In this document: one piece after another, positions 8,301 through 15,375 of the stretch
Numbering within the stretch: the stretch's first letter is position 1
Layout: every line of letters begins with the position of its first letter
Virus record (IMG/VR): IMGVR_UViG_3300035698_012377
Location: 1-25,167 of that record
Direction: 5' to 3' (one strand)
From: a virus
DNA length: 25,167 nt
Notes under the pieces: generated by a model
What the model was told of the DNA's origin: nothing
What the model saw: the letters and a program-made list of their open reading frames with translations, nothing else
Database searches by the model: none
Made by a program: the position numbers and the translations under genes

Positions 8301-9323
8301 AAAAGATATTCCATATTGCAATGAAAAGTTTTTGGTAGCTTCCAATAGTTCATCCTGTTCCTTACCATACGTGTTGGCAATTTTATCCACTTGGACCACA
8401 ATTTTATCCAATTCATCTCCTGTGGCGTTACTTAACAAAGCTACTTTATCACGAAATACTGAAAACTCGGAAACCAATTCATTCACCTTAACTGCCGCTG
8501 CCACGGCACCAGTAGCAATTGCCCCAAATATAGCACCCGTTGCAGCACCTTTGCCAAGTCCAGAAATTAAACCGCCAAAGTCACCAAAGCCACCAGCCAA
8601 GTTCATCAAACTGTCTTTGTACCTTCCCACGTTTGACCTTCCGTCGTTTAAACCCTGATCAAAATCCACTATTTTCTTTTTGCCTTCCCCAACTTTTTTG
8701 TAAAGTTCGTCATATGCCTTATTTGTTATGGAAATTCCTTTCACATGACCATCCAATTCATCTTGAAGATTCTTTACTTCAACTCGAAAATGCGACATCG
8801 AGCCTACATTTTTCTCCAAAGCCTTACTCTCATCGTTTAAAGCCTTGTTTAGTGACTTTTTTTGATTCTGTAAGACCTTTGTTTCTGCAATTATTTTTTT
8901 TAATTGTGTTTCTTCTTTGGACAGAATGAGATTAGATTTATCTCTGCTGTCGTTCAAAGCCTTCACAGCCTTATTATATTGTTGTTCCGATACAATATTG
9001 GACTTTAATCTTTTGGATAGCTTAAACAGTGCAGAGTCCGCTTCGGTAGTTGTCATTTTGCCATCTCTTACACGCTTCTCCACTTTCCTTTGAGCATCGG
9101 CGTATAACTTTAAATTAGAGTTTGATTCCTTATAAGAATCCGTTAGTTTTTTGAGGTTGTCGTCATATTGGCTTATGACCTTATCTGCTGACTTGATTTC
9201 CTTTTTTAAATCGGATTTCGCCTTGGATGTTTTTGCCAAGGCTACTTCTACCTTGGCAATATTCTCGACTGTTTTTGAATGACCAAGTACTTCTATTTCA
9301 AAAGCAATTGTCTTGTTTGCCAT
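5352..9323 (-). CDS. Tail tape measure protein
   Basis: From the ATG at 9323 (MANKTIAFEIEVLG, 10 bp after the previous stop) the product has 1323 residues. An in-frame ATG at 9392 would start inside the preceding gene and is less likely. Residues ~1-220 are coiled coil. Then comes a Gly/Ala-rich hydrophobic stretch (GLGKGAATGAIFGAIATGAV) and a TP901-like tape-measure core with NATGDELDKI and the DLVKEYPSQFKNAGLSAKDF region. Next is a Lys/Ala/Glu-rich coiled coil (about 790-860), and last a C-terminal hydrophobic segment plus the HSEGGELIEIEKGEAVINRKAL motif region common at tape-measure ends. It sets tail length and may help DNA entry. It implies a long-tailed particle, most simply a siphovirus. 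It lies ~6 kb from the chaperone-like genes rather than next to them, which is unusual. Confidence 0.9.
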   Translation of the reverse strand: MANKTIAFEIEVLGHSKTVENIAKVEVALAKTSKAKSDLKKEIKSADKVISQYDDNLKKLTDSYKESNSNLKLYADAQRKVEKRVRDGKMTTTEADSALFKLSKRLKSNIVSEQQYNKAVKALNDSRDKSNLILSKEETQLKKIIAETKVLQNQKKSLNKALNDESKALEKNVGSMSHFRVEVKNLQDELDGHVKGISITNKAYDELYKKVGEGKKKIVDFDQGLNDGRSNVGRYKDSLMNLAGGFGDFGGLISGLGKGAATGAIFGAIATGAVAAAVKVNELVSEFSVFRDKVALLSNATGDELDKIVVQVDKIANTYGKEQDELLEATKNFSLQYGISFLEASELIEGGFQGGADASGKFLDLVKEYPSQFKNAGLSAKDFIDAATANELLGFYNDKGVDAIKEFGLSVTEQSKTTEDAFQKAFGVEYADKFFKDINDGTVSVGSSIEVFVKKIRDSNLPIKEQQTLIADVFKGAGEDAAILSEVGLQYLETVTDMRNGTKELTVEQQAYLDRTNNLADANERLSTAKNELTKLLADESGAFNVLQTEAQAFLIETLNELIVAFSPVIETFKELFSSLGEYYSMLFDTGEATEGVSDEGSIMAEVFDVVAGVLTFVVDVLTNVVDAVLWGIKNIDLLSFAFDLLRNYVQNWMNLLKNLPNILNGVIAGATQMKDNLINAFKDILLQMEILKLEAEKLNPFGKTSENLDKEILKLKAKRVDILRSGKSVGEAFKEGFTGSIDDLETEKAVSKASADAAAKAKEDAAKAEVMEQKAMEKAKLTKAENEKAAKAAEKKAKAAEKEAEKLKKEQEKKAEEKIKAAEKLASELQKIQRKATEEELKNLEDGIIKDKKLKQDRFSNDIEDLKLQLINKESLSKNEILFNESINKIIEQREIEHSSNLSDIDEKYALKSKAETENSYKFKADKLDDELAIQNNFAQLTIVGEEELAEAKKKIALDIANQKLKLIRAELESTGVLNEDQLSQLKKLQSEIQSLQAPVKATGFVNKANDFRQDSGTAINTGIGNLFGTDEEGGQQVKDAAIGLANDVFNGISDAKAAQIQSQLQQDLEYYKSRAEMELQTLDAQKAAGLITEEEYSKGKEDIETRARVQSEKASEIALEKDKKLKKRMAVINAAAAILTVLATTPFPASLFAAAAIGVKAAFEVAAIDKAEKGMYLDTGRLHSEGGELIEIEKGEAVINRKALASKERLNLTGTPLQIADSLNTYKGTGRSFLKGAGIKAVGGRLPTLANGGFSGKLPTSLTPPFVQQQQMNNNNMNKFGEMLSDRITKAINDKKVIVTTKDIIAKTDEVEQVKINSTWL

Positions 9324-9333
9324 ATTATTATTT

Positions 9334-11931
9334 TTAGTACTGAAAAAAGTAAGATTTGACAAAGTCTTTGCCAAAATAAATCCATTCCACACGTCCGGGT
9401 AGGCTGCTCACATTAATTGTAAGACCTCCACCAAATACGATTGCCGTAACTTCAAAAGTAACACTCAAGGTGTCAATTTCACCCGAATATAGTTGTTTGG
9501 ATTCTGTTTGTTCGGTGCCTCTATAATTAAAGGAAACAGAAGTTGTACCAGTCACTCCACCAATATTTTTAACCTTAACTGTAATTGTAAGTTCTTCTGC
9601 CTCTAAATTGAATGAAGACGTAATTTCATAAAATTCAAAAATCGGTATTTGATAAATTGGTAAGAATCTTTTTGATAAGATTTGTACAAACTCCGTATAA
9701 GTCGAACCTACATCATTAGGGTCGTACTTTGATATTTTATTAATCCGTGCCAAAATTAATTCATTTCTTAATCTTATTTTGTAGATACTCCTATAATCTC
9801 TCCTTAATGAATTAACATTATTGAAACCAGCGATGTCATAAGGACTAAAGTATATGTACCCAGAAAGCAATTTGCTTTGTTCTACTTCATTTATGAACTG
9901 CTGAAAATGTTTAGTTACCAACCCGACACAATTAACTTGGTCATCCATATTTAAACTATTCATGTTTACATTTTCGTCATCGAAGAAGAATAAATGTGGT
10001 ACATTAGTTCGTGTCGTACTGCCTTGTTTCCAAGTATCGGATGACAATGTCTTTAAGCCATCATAATGAAGGATTCTTACTCCATGACCTTCAAACTTTT
10101 CAATTAATCGAATTTTCGGAAGCTTCAGCTCATTCAATCCAATTTGTCCAATAAAGTCCATAAATGTAGCTGAAAAATCAAATTCTATCTCATCAGTTTC
10201 CTTTCCCTTAAATTGGCTATTGTTTGAAACTACGGAACTGCCATAGTCGATATTGAAAATATTTTTTAAGTAAGTAAGTTGAAAATCATTGTCATCCTGT
10301 TTATACTTATATCGAGTATTTTTTCCCTTCTCATCCATTATCTCGAATATTTCAAGTTCCTTACTTGCGTCCACTTTATCTTCCCAACTTATAACATTTG
10401 AGTAGTCGTAAAACTTGTCGTAATCTTCTATGTATATAACACGTTTCTCCAAGTCTGTCATAACGATTAATTCAAAGTTCCTAATTATAGAAGTTATAAA
10501 TTCGAGTTGTGACCATTGTGGTAAGAATCGCATTAGATGGATGGTATCTCCTTCGCTCTTTGGAATAAATCTCAATCTATTCTCAAACCGACAAGCACCC
10601 TTCAGAAATGTTATATCTCCATCGGATGACAAGTATCTAACTATAATATAGACCTTTGAGGTTATTGGAATTTCCATGTAGGAAAATGTAGTCGTTTCAA
10701 TGTAGTGGGTTCCTGTATAAGTAGCCGTGCCAACTCCATTTTGATATGACTTATTTCCAGAGGCATCCTCAACAACTACAAAGAATTGTAACACCATTGA
10801 TTTGGTGACAGTAAACCTTAAAGCGAAGTAGAAAGTCTGTGTTAAGGCTGCCCTCGGGTTGTAAAGATGATTCGATACTTCAAAGGAATTAGTGTTGTCA
10901 AAATTGGTTTGATAATCTACATTGTCAAATTCTATAATATACTCGGCCGTACTTGATGTTCCATTGGAAACGACTTTATCTTCATTAATACCTGCTCTAA
11001 ATTTGAAATTATCTTCAAATCTTAGTTGACCATCAAAGCCTGTAAATTGCTCATGAGCGATGTATTTTTTAGATAGTATATTATTCAAGAAATTAGATTC
11101 TATCTTGAAACCGATGCCTAAAAAGATTCTCTGGAATACTTCAGCAACGTTTATAACAGGGTACCTGTCCGTAACTCTTAATCTGTTGTTTCTGCCAACT
11201 ATTTCAATATACCCATATCCATCTGCTACAAATTGAATGTTATCACATAATATTTTAGAGTTTCCTTTACCATCATAGTCATTGGTGACAGTAAATGAGT
11301 TCTCTAAAATATTATAGGTGTCTTCTTCAAATCTAAAAATCAATATATCTTTATTGGAAAAGTCATTCGGGAATACTTCTCCATTGATTATAAATTCTGT
11401 TTTATTGGAGTTTGCTAGAATAGCTTTGTGAACGTAAAAAACGCCTAAAAAGTCACTATTTATCACAGGATAAATGTAAGGTTTAATGGCGTTTGGAACT
11501 TCAGCAGACTCTTGGCTTGTTTGGGTCCACGGATGCGAGTAGTCCCAAAAGTCCAAGTCCCAAAGCATTAACTCGATTAAATCGTTTGCCCAATTACCAC
11601 TATTCCCAATTATATAGAACTCGAATACTGTTTTATTATCAACTATCTTAACTTTTGAAAACTTTACTCTACCAGAAATTAAGGTACTAGAACTCTCAAG
11701 CCTTGCGGTATATTTTTTGGATAGGCGGATGGCATCTTTTGAGGTAATATAATCTGGAAACCCAAACACACGTCTTACTTTATCCGTTGCATCCAACTCG
11801 ATTAAATAGGAAACCGCATTAGAACGTTCTTTCGTGTTTCTAATGTCAATTACGGAATAATCGAATAGGGTTTCAATGCTTTTGGAAACATCGAGTAATT
11901 CATTATTAATATAAAGGCGTGTGTTATTCAT
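9334..11931 (-). CDS. Large tail-tip or baseplate protein
   Basis: An 865-residue, beta-rich protein. The N-terminus (RLYINNELLDVSKSIETLFD, then IRNTKERSNAVSYLIELDAT) resembles large tail proteins of Bacteroidetes phages that begin with a Dit-like domain ('l.ing...d.......t....di.di..r.s..s..i.l...d'). The middle repeats this style (RYPVINVAEVFQRIFLGIGFKIES). The last ~100 residues (about 760-860; SFNLEAEELTITVKVKNIGG onward) look like an Ig-like or CARDB-like adhesion domain. The gene sits between the small 122-residue gene (9 bp) and the tape measure (10 bp). Likely roles are distal tail, baseplate hub or host contact. The exact component cannot be named without a structure search. Confidence 0.6.
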   Translation of the reverse strand: MNNTRLYINNELLDVSKSIETLFDYSVIDIRNTKERSNAVSYLIELDATDKVRRVFGFPDYITSKDAIRLSKKYTARLESSSTLISGRVKFSKVKIVDNKTVFEFYIIGNSGNWANDLIELMLWDLDFWDYSHPWTQTSQESAEVPNAIKPYIYPVINSDFLGVFYVHKAILANSNKTEFIINGEVFPNDFSNKDILIFRFEEDTYNILENSFTVTNDYDGKGNSKILCDNIQFVADGYGYIEIVGRNNRLRVTDRYPVINVAEVFQRIFLGIGFKIESNFLNNILSKKYIAHEQFTGFDGQLRFEDNFKFRAGINEDKVVSNGTSSTAEYIIEFDNVDYQTNFDNTNSFEVSNHLYNPRAALTQTFYFALRFTVTKSMVLQFFVVVEDASGNKSYQNGVGTATYTGTHYIETTTFSYMEIPITSKVYIIVRYLSSDGDITFLKGACRFENRLRFIPKSEGDTIHLMRFLPQWSQLEFITSIIRNFELIVMTDLEKRVIYIEDYDKFYDYSNVISWEDKVDASKELEIFEIMDEKGKNTRYKYKQDDNDFQLTYLKNIFNIDYGSSVVSNNSQFKGKETDEIEFDFSATFMDFIGQIGLNELKLPKIRLIEKFEGHGVRILHYDGLKTLSSDTWKQGSTTRTNVPHLFFFDDENVNMNSLNMDDQVNCVGLVTKHFQQFINEVEQSKLLSGYIYFSPYDIAGFNNVNSLRRDYRSIYKIRLRNELILARINKISKYDPNDVGSTYTEFVQILSKRFLPIYQIPIFEFYEITSSFNLEAEELTITVKVKNIGGVTGTTSVSFNYRGTEQTESKQLYSGEIDTLSVTFEVTAIVFGGGLTINVSSLPGRVEWIYFGKDFVKSYFFQY

Positions 11932-11940
11932 TTTTAGATT

Positions 11941-12309
11941 TTATCCGATTAAAACATTATAAATAATTCCGTTTGAGGATTCGAGTTGTTTTATTTGAAC
12001 ACTTTTTTCTTCCGTTGTCATTAATAAAATGCAGTCGGGTTTCTGTGGTTCATAGTCCAGAAAATAATCTACTTTAAGTTTATCTTCATATTCTACCCTC
12101 CCTACCCTGTTGGAACAAAAATCTTCAAATTCAAATTCATTTTCAAATAAGAATCCAAGTTTAGACAAAGATTCGAGTAATTTCTTCTTAAATACTACCA
12201 TGTAAGCATCAACGGCAACTTTAATTGCGGATTCTAACAAATCATTTCCAAATGTTTTATCATTGCTTAAATAGTCTGTACTCGCTTCGGTTTTTAAAGG
12301 TTTTATCAT
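11941..12309 (-). CDS. Hypothetical tail-operon protein (122 aa)
   Basis: A protein that I do not recognise. The N-terminal half is helical (NDLLESAIKVAVDAYMVVFK followed by KKLLESLSKLGF). The C-terminal half is beta-like and acidic (VGRVEYEDKLKVDYFLDYEP). It has no signal peptide or membrane segment. The start codon shares one base with the stop of the upstream 84-residue gene (TAATG), and the baseplate-like gene starts 9 bp downstream, so the three are translated as a coupled set. A small tail or baseplate-assembly protein is likely from context only. Confidence 0.6.
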   Translation of the reverse strand: MIKPLKTEASTDYLSNDKTFGNDLLESAIKVAVDAYMVVFKKKLLESLSKLGFLFENEFEFEDFCSNRVGRVEYEDKLKVDYFLDYEPQKPDCILLMTTEEKSVQIKQLESSNGIIYNVLIG

Positions 12310-12563
12310 TATTGATTTTTTTGGATGACGATTCTTTTTAAATCATTTATTACCACTTTTAAAGTAGTGATTTTAATAGTTAATTCAATATCTCTGTGTA
12401 CATCAATAGAATCTACTTTAAGATCTTCAAATACTATGATTTCGAGTTCATAGGCATCTATTAAATATCCTAAAGCTATTATACAACAATTTTGATTTCT
12501 ACTGTTAACATCGCCTTTAATCGGTGGCTCTGGAATATTCTTAAATCTTGGTAAGTTTGCCAT
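12309..12563 (-). CDS. Hypothetical tail-operon protein (84 aa)
   Basis: A small protein without recognised family. It begins MANLPRFKNIPEPPIKGDVN, has two Cys (NCCIIALGYLIDAYELEIIV), and ends in an amphipathic stretch with LTIKITTLKVVINDLKRIVI, which could form a short coiled coil. It starts 2 bp after the upstream 357-residue gene and overlaps the next start by one base (TAATG). Tight packing in a structural operon supports a real gene. Function unknown. Confidence 0.6.
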   Translation of the reverse strand: MANLPRFKNIPEPPIKGDVNSRNQNCCIIALGYLIDAYELEIIVFEDLKVDSIDVHRDIELTIKITTLKVVINDLKRIVIQKNQ

Positions 12564-12565
12564 AA

Positions 12566-13639
12566 TTAATAATTATCAAAAGCCTCAAACGAAAAGTTTA
12601 AACTTAGTTGAACCAGAGTTCCGGAACTCTTGGATGTAATGGAACTCGATTTTATTGTTATTGCTTTTCGGGTTCCTTCTTCATTAAGCCAAACGGACTT
12701 TGAGGCTTGTAACTCCACTAACCAATTTGCTGTTAACTCGCTCACGAATCCACTAAAAACATTTACCATTTTTTGAGTACTGCTTTGGAGTATTCCAACT
12801 TTGTGAAAATCGGGTTGATGGCTATTGGGTAGATACTTTTCAATTTCGGTTTTTTGAGTTTCACTACTTATTGTGACGTTTCCTGTAAAGTTAAAACAAT
12901 CAAGTCCGCCAAGGTTATTAATCCACTCAAGTCTGTAAGCCTTACAAGGATTCCTAACTTTAAAAGTTACGACTTTTGATATTCTTTCTTCTCCACTATC
13001 CTCAAGCCATATTTCCATCTTATCTACATCGGATGCAGGGACTTCAACTATAAACACTCCGCAGCCGTTGGTTATAGAACCCGAATAATTAGTTGCGGTA
13101 TTCGAGTTTCCTACAAATTTTTCAATTACCAATACAACGTACTCTAGATTAGTTATGAAATATAAATATGCCTTTTCATTGATTCCAATATATTGATAAT
13201 TTGGGGCGTTTGTCAGAAAATTAGATGTAGTATCTTTTAGGATAAAACTATCAAGGTTTGAACTATAATAGTCAAGATTAATCATGTTTGCTTTGTAAGT
13301 ACTTGATGTCGTTGTACTACCCGTACTAAGTATTCCAATGGAGTTGTCGTAATACTCCGTAAAGACACAATAGAACGGTCTTAATGACTTAGGTACGTCA
13401 TAAGTTCCAACCGTATTGTTTACAAATTCAAACTCCAAGAAAGCCTTTAAAACATTGTTCAAATTAAATTCAAAGACACCATCAACTTTTTTAGCAGTCA
13501 AAGTAACTGCCAAAGATGACGAAATATAAACCTTGCACTCTAAAATTAGAGAGGCAGCGGACACGTTACTTGTACAAACGAATATTATAGATTTATACAC
13601 GCTATTGTGATCACTCGGATTCTTAGTTATTGTTATCAT
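12566..13639 (-). CDS. Beta-rich tail or baseplate protein (357 aa)
   Basis: A 357-residue, Ser/Thr/Asn-rich, mostly beta protein. The opening MITITKNPSDHNSVYKSIIF followed by CKVYISSSLAVTL and FEFNLNNVLKAFLEF fits a pattern common in Bacteroidetes-phage tail proteins ('NP....ivf.......y...vyi.......l....dg.f.fnl...l..fl'). Paired Cys occur at NPCKAYRLEWINNLGGLDCF. No catalytic motif is seen. It overlaps the upstream 118-residue gene by 17 bp and is 2 bp from the next gene. Together with the 865-residue protein it probably builds the tail tip or a receptor-contacting part. The assignment rests on composition and place. Confidence 0.5.
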   Translation of the reverse strand: MITITKNPSDHNSVYKSIIFVCTSNVSAASLILECKVYISSSLAVTLTAKKVDGVFEFNLNNVLKAFLEFEFVNNTVGTYDVPKSLRPFYCVFTEYYDNSIGILSTGSTTTSSTYKANMINLDYYSSNLDSFILKDTTSNFLTNAPNYQYIGINEKAYLYFITNLEYVVLVIEKFVGNSNTATNYSGSITNGCGVFIVEVPASDVDKMEIWLEDSGEERISKVVTFKVRNPCKAYRLEWINNLGGLDCFNFTGNVTISSETQKTEIEKYLPNSHQPDFHKVGILQSSTQKMVNVFSGFVSELTANWLVELQASKSVWLNEEGTRKAITIKSSSITSKSSGTLVQLSLNFSFEAFDNY

Positions 13640-13979
13640 TGGTGTTGAATTTAGAGTCCAATTTTCTTATTTTACCAGTTAACGACATCCTGTTTTCAGT
13701 CATCTTAATAAGCTTTTCAAAGGCAGAGTTATCTATTTTAATTCCCACATTTGCGTTCTCCACAACTCTTCGATAAGCATTGAATTTTACTTTTAATTGT
13801 ATTTTAGAGTGACCAGCTTGGAATGCTGAAGAGATTAATCTCATTGTCGCATCTATTAATTCAGTAGCCTTTTCGAGTCCATATTCTTTAGCCACTTCGA
13901 CTGTCTTTTCTGCCATTACTTTTATATTGAAAGGTAACGCCTTTTCCTTCTTCAGAACTATTTTTTTACGTCTAGACAT
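13623..13979 (-). CDS. Hypothetical helical protein in the tail operon (118 aa)
   Basis: A 118-residue protein of unknown family. It has a basic start (MSRRKKIVLKKEKALPF), a long amphipathic helical middle (AEKTVEVAKEYGLEKATELI) and a C-terminal Asn-rich tail. Its ATG overlaps the stop of the gp10-like gene by one base (TAATG), and its end overlaps the next gene by 17 bp. It may be a small tail-assembly or connector protein; the sequence itself shows no more. Confidence 0.6.
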   Translation of the reverse strand: MSRRKKIVLKKEKALPFNIKVMAEKTVEVAKEYGLEKATELIDATMRLISSAFQAGHSKIQLKVKFNAYRRVVENANVGIKIDNSAFEKLIKMTENRMSLTGKIRKLDSKFNTNDNNN

Positions 13980-14455
13980 TATTTTATTTCGATTTGAGTA
14001 TTAGTAATAAAGTGGTTTATAGATGCCTCAAAAAGAACGTAAACGGCATCTCTTATCATTTTTTCAATTTGCTTTTCATTGTCCTCCAAAGTACGACTTA
14101 CAAATTTCTTCTTTTTGTCATCTCCATCCGTTGGAATACCTTTTTTAAATATTGCCGCTTGGATTGCGAACGCCACAGAACGTTCGTCCTTACCTCGTAA
14201 ATTAATCTTCTTATCTTTTATCCATTCAATTAAGACATCCAAAGGCACACGCTTCACCCCAGCCTTTCTGCCACTTTCCACAAAGTCGCCATAATAAAGA
14301 TACTTACCAACTATTTTCCACCCTCCAATTTCTTGTGCCACAATTACCTCAATACTATTGTAAAGATTTTTTTTGGCAATATGATTTTGAGATTGTAATT
14401 CCTCTTTAATCATGTTTTCAAGTGTTTTCGCAATTGGTAACAATCCTTTCTTCAT
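13979..14455 (-). CDS. HK97 gp10-like neck / tail-completion protein
   Basis: A 158-residue protein matching the general form of HK97 gp10-like proteins. It has an N-terminal amphipathic helix (LPIAKTLENMIKEELQSQNH), a substitution-prone strand region, then GKYLYYGDFVESGRKAGVKR-VPLDVLIEWI, the usual 'Y..fvE.Gr.pG..Pp...l..Wi' pattern, and a second AFAIQAAIFKKGIPTDG helix. Such proteins act at the head-tail interface or help tail joining. It lies before the tail-tip genes and after a tail-terminator-like gene. A 73-bp palindrome-rich gap separates it from that upstream gene. Specific function is inferred from pattern, not from a search. Confidence 0.65.
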   Translation of the reverse strand: MKKGLLPIAKTLENMIKEELQSQNHIAKKNLYNSIEVIVAQEIGGWKIVGKYLYYGDFVESGRKAGVKRVPLDVLIEWIKDKKINLRGKDERSVAFAIQAAIFKKGIPTDGDDKKKKFVSRTLEDNEKQIEKMIRDAVYVLFEASINHFITNTQIEIK

Positions 14456-14463
14456 TATCCAGA

Positions 14464-14510
14464 CTTAAAAAGTTTTTAAGACAGTACTCGAAATATTTAA
14501 GTACTGTTTT
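14464..14510. repeat. Two adjacent palindromes, one shared with the terminator at 23710
   Basis: In the 73-bp gap between two tail genes lie two inverted repeats. One is CTTAAAAA-G-TTTTTAAG (14464-14480). The other is ACAGTACT ... AGTACTGT (14481-14507, 11-nt loop, extendable to 14478-14510 with one G-T pair). The second has nearly the same sequence as the terminator at 23710-23744. On the minus strand no T-run follows; on the plus strand it is followed by TTTTGTTTATT. It may be a weak or antisense terminator, or a binding site. Confidence 0.7.
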
Positions 14511-14528
14511 GTTTATTGTATTCTCATC

Positions 14529-14948
14529 CTAACAATATTTATCAAGTATTACTGTAAACACTACTTTATGGAGTATTACAGAATCATTAAAGGAATGCGA
14601 GTTGGGTTCCGTTGTTATACCGCCTTGGATTCGATATTCATTAGGTAGTTCCTCGCAAAATTCTAACATCATTTCATCCAAACTGTCCCAAATTTCAGTT
14701 TTATCTTCTTCTGTTAATTGTTCTCCATCATTGCGATAAAAATCGAGTTCACTAATGTAGATTACAATATCAAAAGAGATACTATCGTTTTCAAAATTAC
14801 TCCTTTTCCGTGGAGGCGTTAAAAGCATTAATGGATAGTTAATATTCCCGTCATTCATTAGCGATAAGAATCCAAATGTAAAAGTTTGGAAACCAATTTT
14901 ATTAATCGCTACATTGCCAAAGTCTTCTTTAAGTTTTGTGAAGCTCAT
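14529..14948 (-). CDS. Putative tail terminator or head-tail joining protein
   Basis: A 139-residue alpha/beta protein. Strand-rich segments (SISFDIVIYISELDF and a C-terminal SVILHKVVFTVILDKYC) flank a helix with EIWDSLDEMMLEFCEELPNE. This layout, together with the size and place next to a gp10-like gene, fits tail terminator or tail-completion proteins (lambda gpU or similar). No motif is diagnostic. Its ATG overlaps the stop of the 46-residue ORF in an ATGA arrangement, so translation is likely coupled to it. Confidence 0.45.
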   Translation of the reverse strand: MSFTKLKEDFGNVAINKIGFQTFTFGFLSLMNDGNINYPLMLLTPPRKRSNFENDSISFDIVIYISELDFYRNDGEQLTEEDKTEIWDSLDEMMLEFCEELPNEYRIQGGITTEPNSHSFNDSVILHKVVFTVILDKYC

Positions 14949-15085
14949 ATCTTTAGAATTGTTTGAGAATCCAAATAGTGTTTCAACTTTCCACTTTGGC
15001 TACATGGAGTAAAAGTATCTCCTTTTAGCTTTTCAATGACTGCCAACTTCCCTTTTTTGTAAAAGTATTCTTCAACGATATTCAT
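14945..15085 (-). CDS. Small 46-residue ORF coupled to the tail-terminator-like gene
   Basis: ATG at 15085, stop at 14945-14947. It encodes MNIVEEYFYKKGKLAVIEKL and continues to HYLDSQTILKI. It is charged and soluble, with a single Cys and no membrane segment. It fills most of the otherwise empty 166-bp gap between the chaperone-like gene and the 139-residue gene, and its stop overlaps the next ATG (ATGA). That packing is the main reason to call it a gene. Function unknown. Confidence 0.55.
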   Translation of the reverse strand: MNIVEEYFYKKGKLAVIEKLKGDTFTPCSQSGKLKHYLDSQTILKI

Positions 15086-15114
15086 ATACTAATATTTATT
15101 ATTTATTGATAAAT

Positions 15115-15375
15115 TTATGATTTGTCATATAATGAACTCGCATAATTACTTTCTGCAATTTTTATAGACACAAGCCTAAAAAAATCATAGAGGTTCATTT
15201 GTTCGACTTTTTTTACTTCTGTTGGACTTTCTGAAAGTGATACGATTTGAGCATACCATCCAAACTGTTGAAGTTCGGTGTCGTCTCCTTTTTTAACTCC
15301 GCTGCCAGCAAAAATATTTGGGAACGTTTCTTCAAGGTGTTGAAAAGTTCTACTAAGCAAAAAAAAACCTCCCAA
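15115..15375 (-). CDS. Tail-chaperone extension (T-like domain) in the -1 frame
   Basis: This open frame overlaps the last 163 bp of the 276-residue gene in the -1 frame. It encodes a domain with FGWYAQIVSLSES and KVEQMNLYDFFRLVSIKIAE, which looks like the conserved C-terminal (T) part of tail-assembly-chaperone fusions. Its only upstream start is a TTG at 15375 just before a run of nine T, so independent initiation is unlikely. A -1 slip at T TTT TTT (15366-15360) would join codon 228 of the upstream gene to the TTG at 15360 and give a 309-residue fusion ending at 15115. A simple sequencing or replication error in the T-run is the main alternative. Confidence 0.7.
   Translation of the reverse strand: MGGFFLLSRTFQHLEETFPNIFAGSGVKKGDDTELQQFGWYAQIVSLSESPTEVKKVEQMNLYDFFRLVSIKIAESNYASSLYDKS

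Noticed and set aside
9324-9392. Upstream ATG at 9392 for the tape measure
   Set aside because: It would overlap the end of the 865-residue gene by 59 bp. The ATG at 9323 gives a typical N-terminus (MANKTIAFEIEVLG) and a 10-bp gap.
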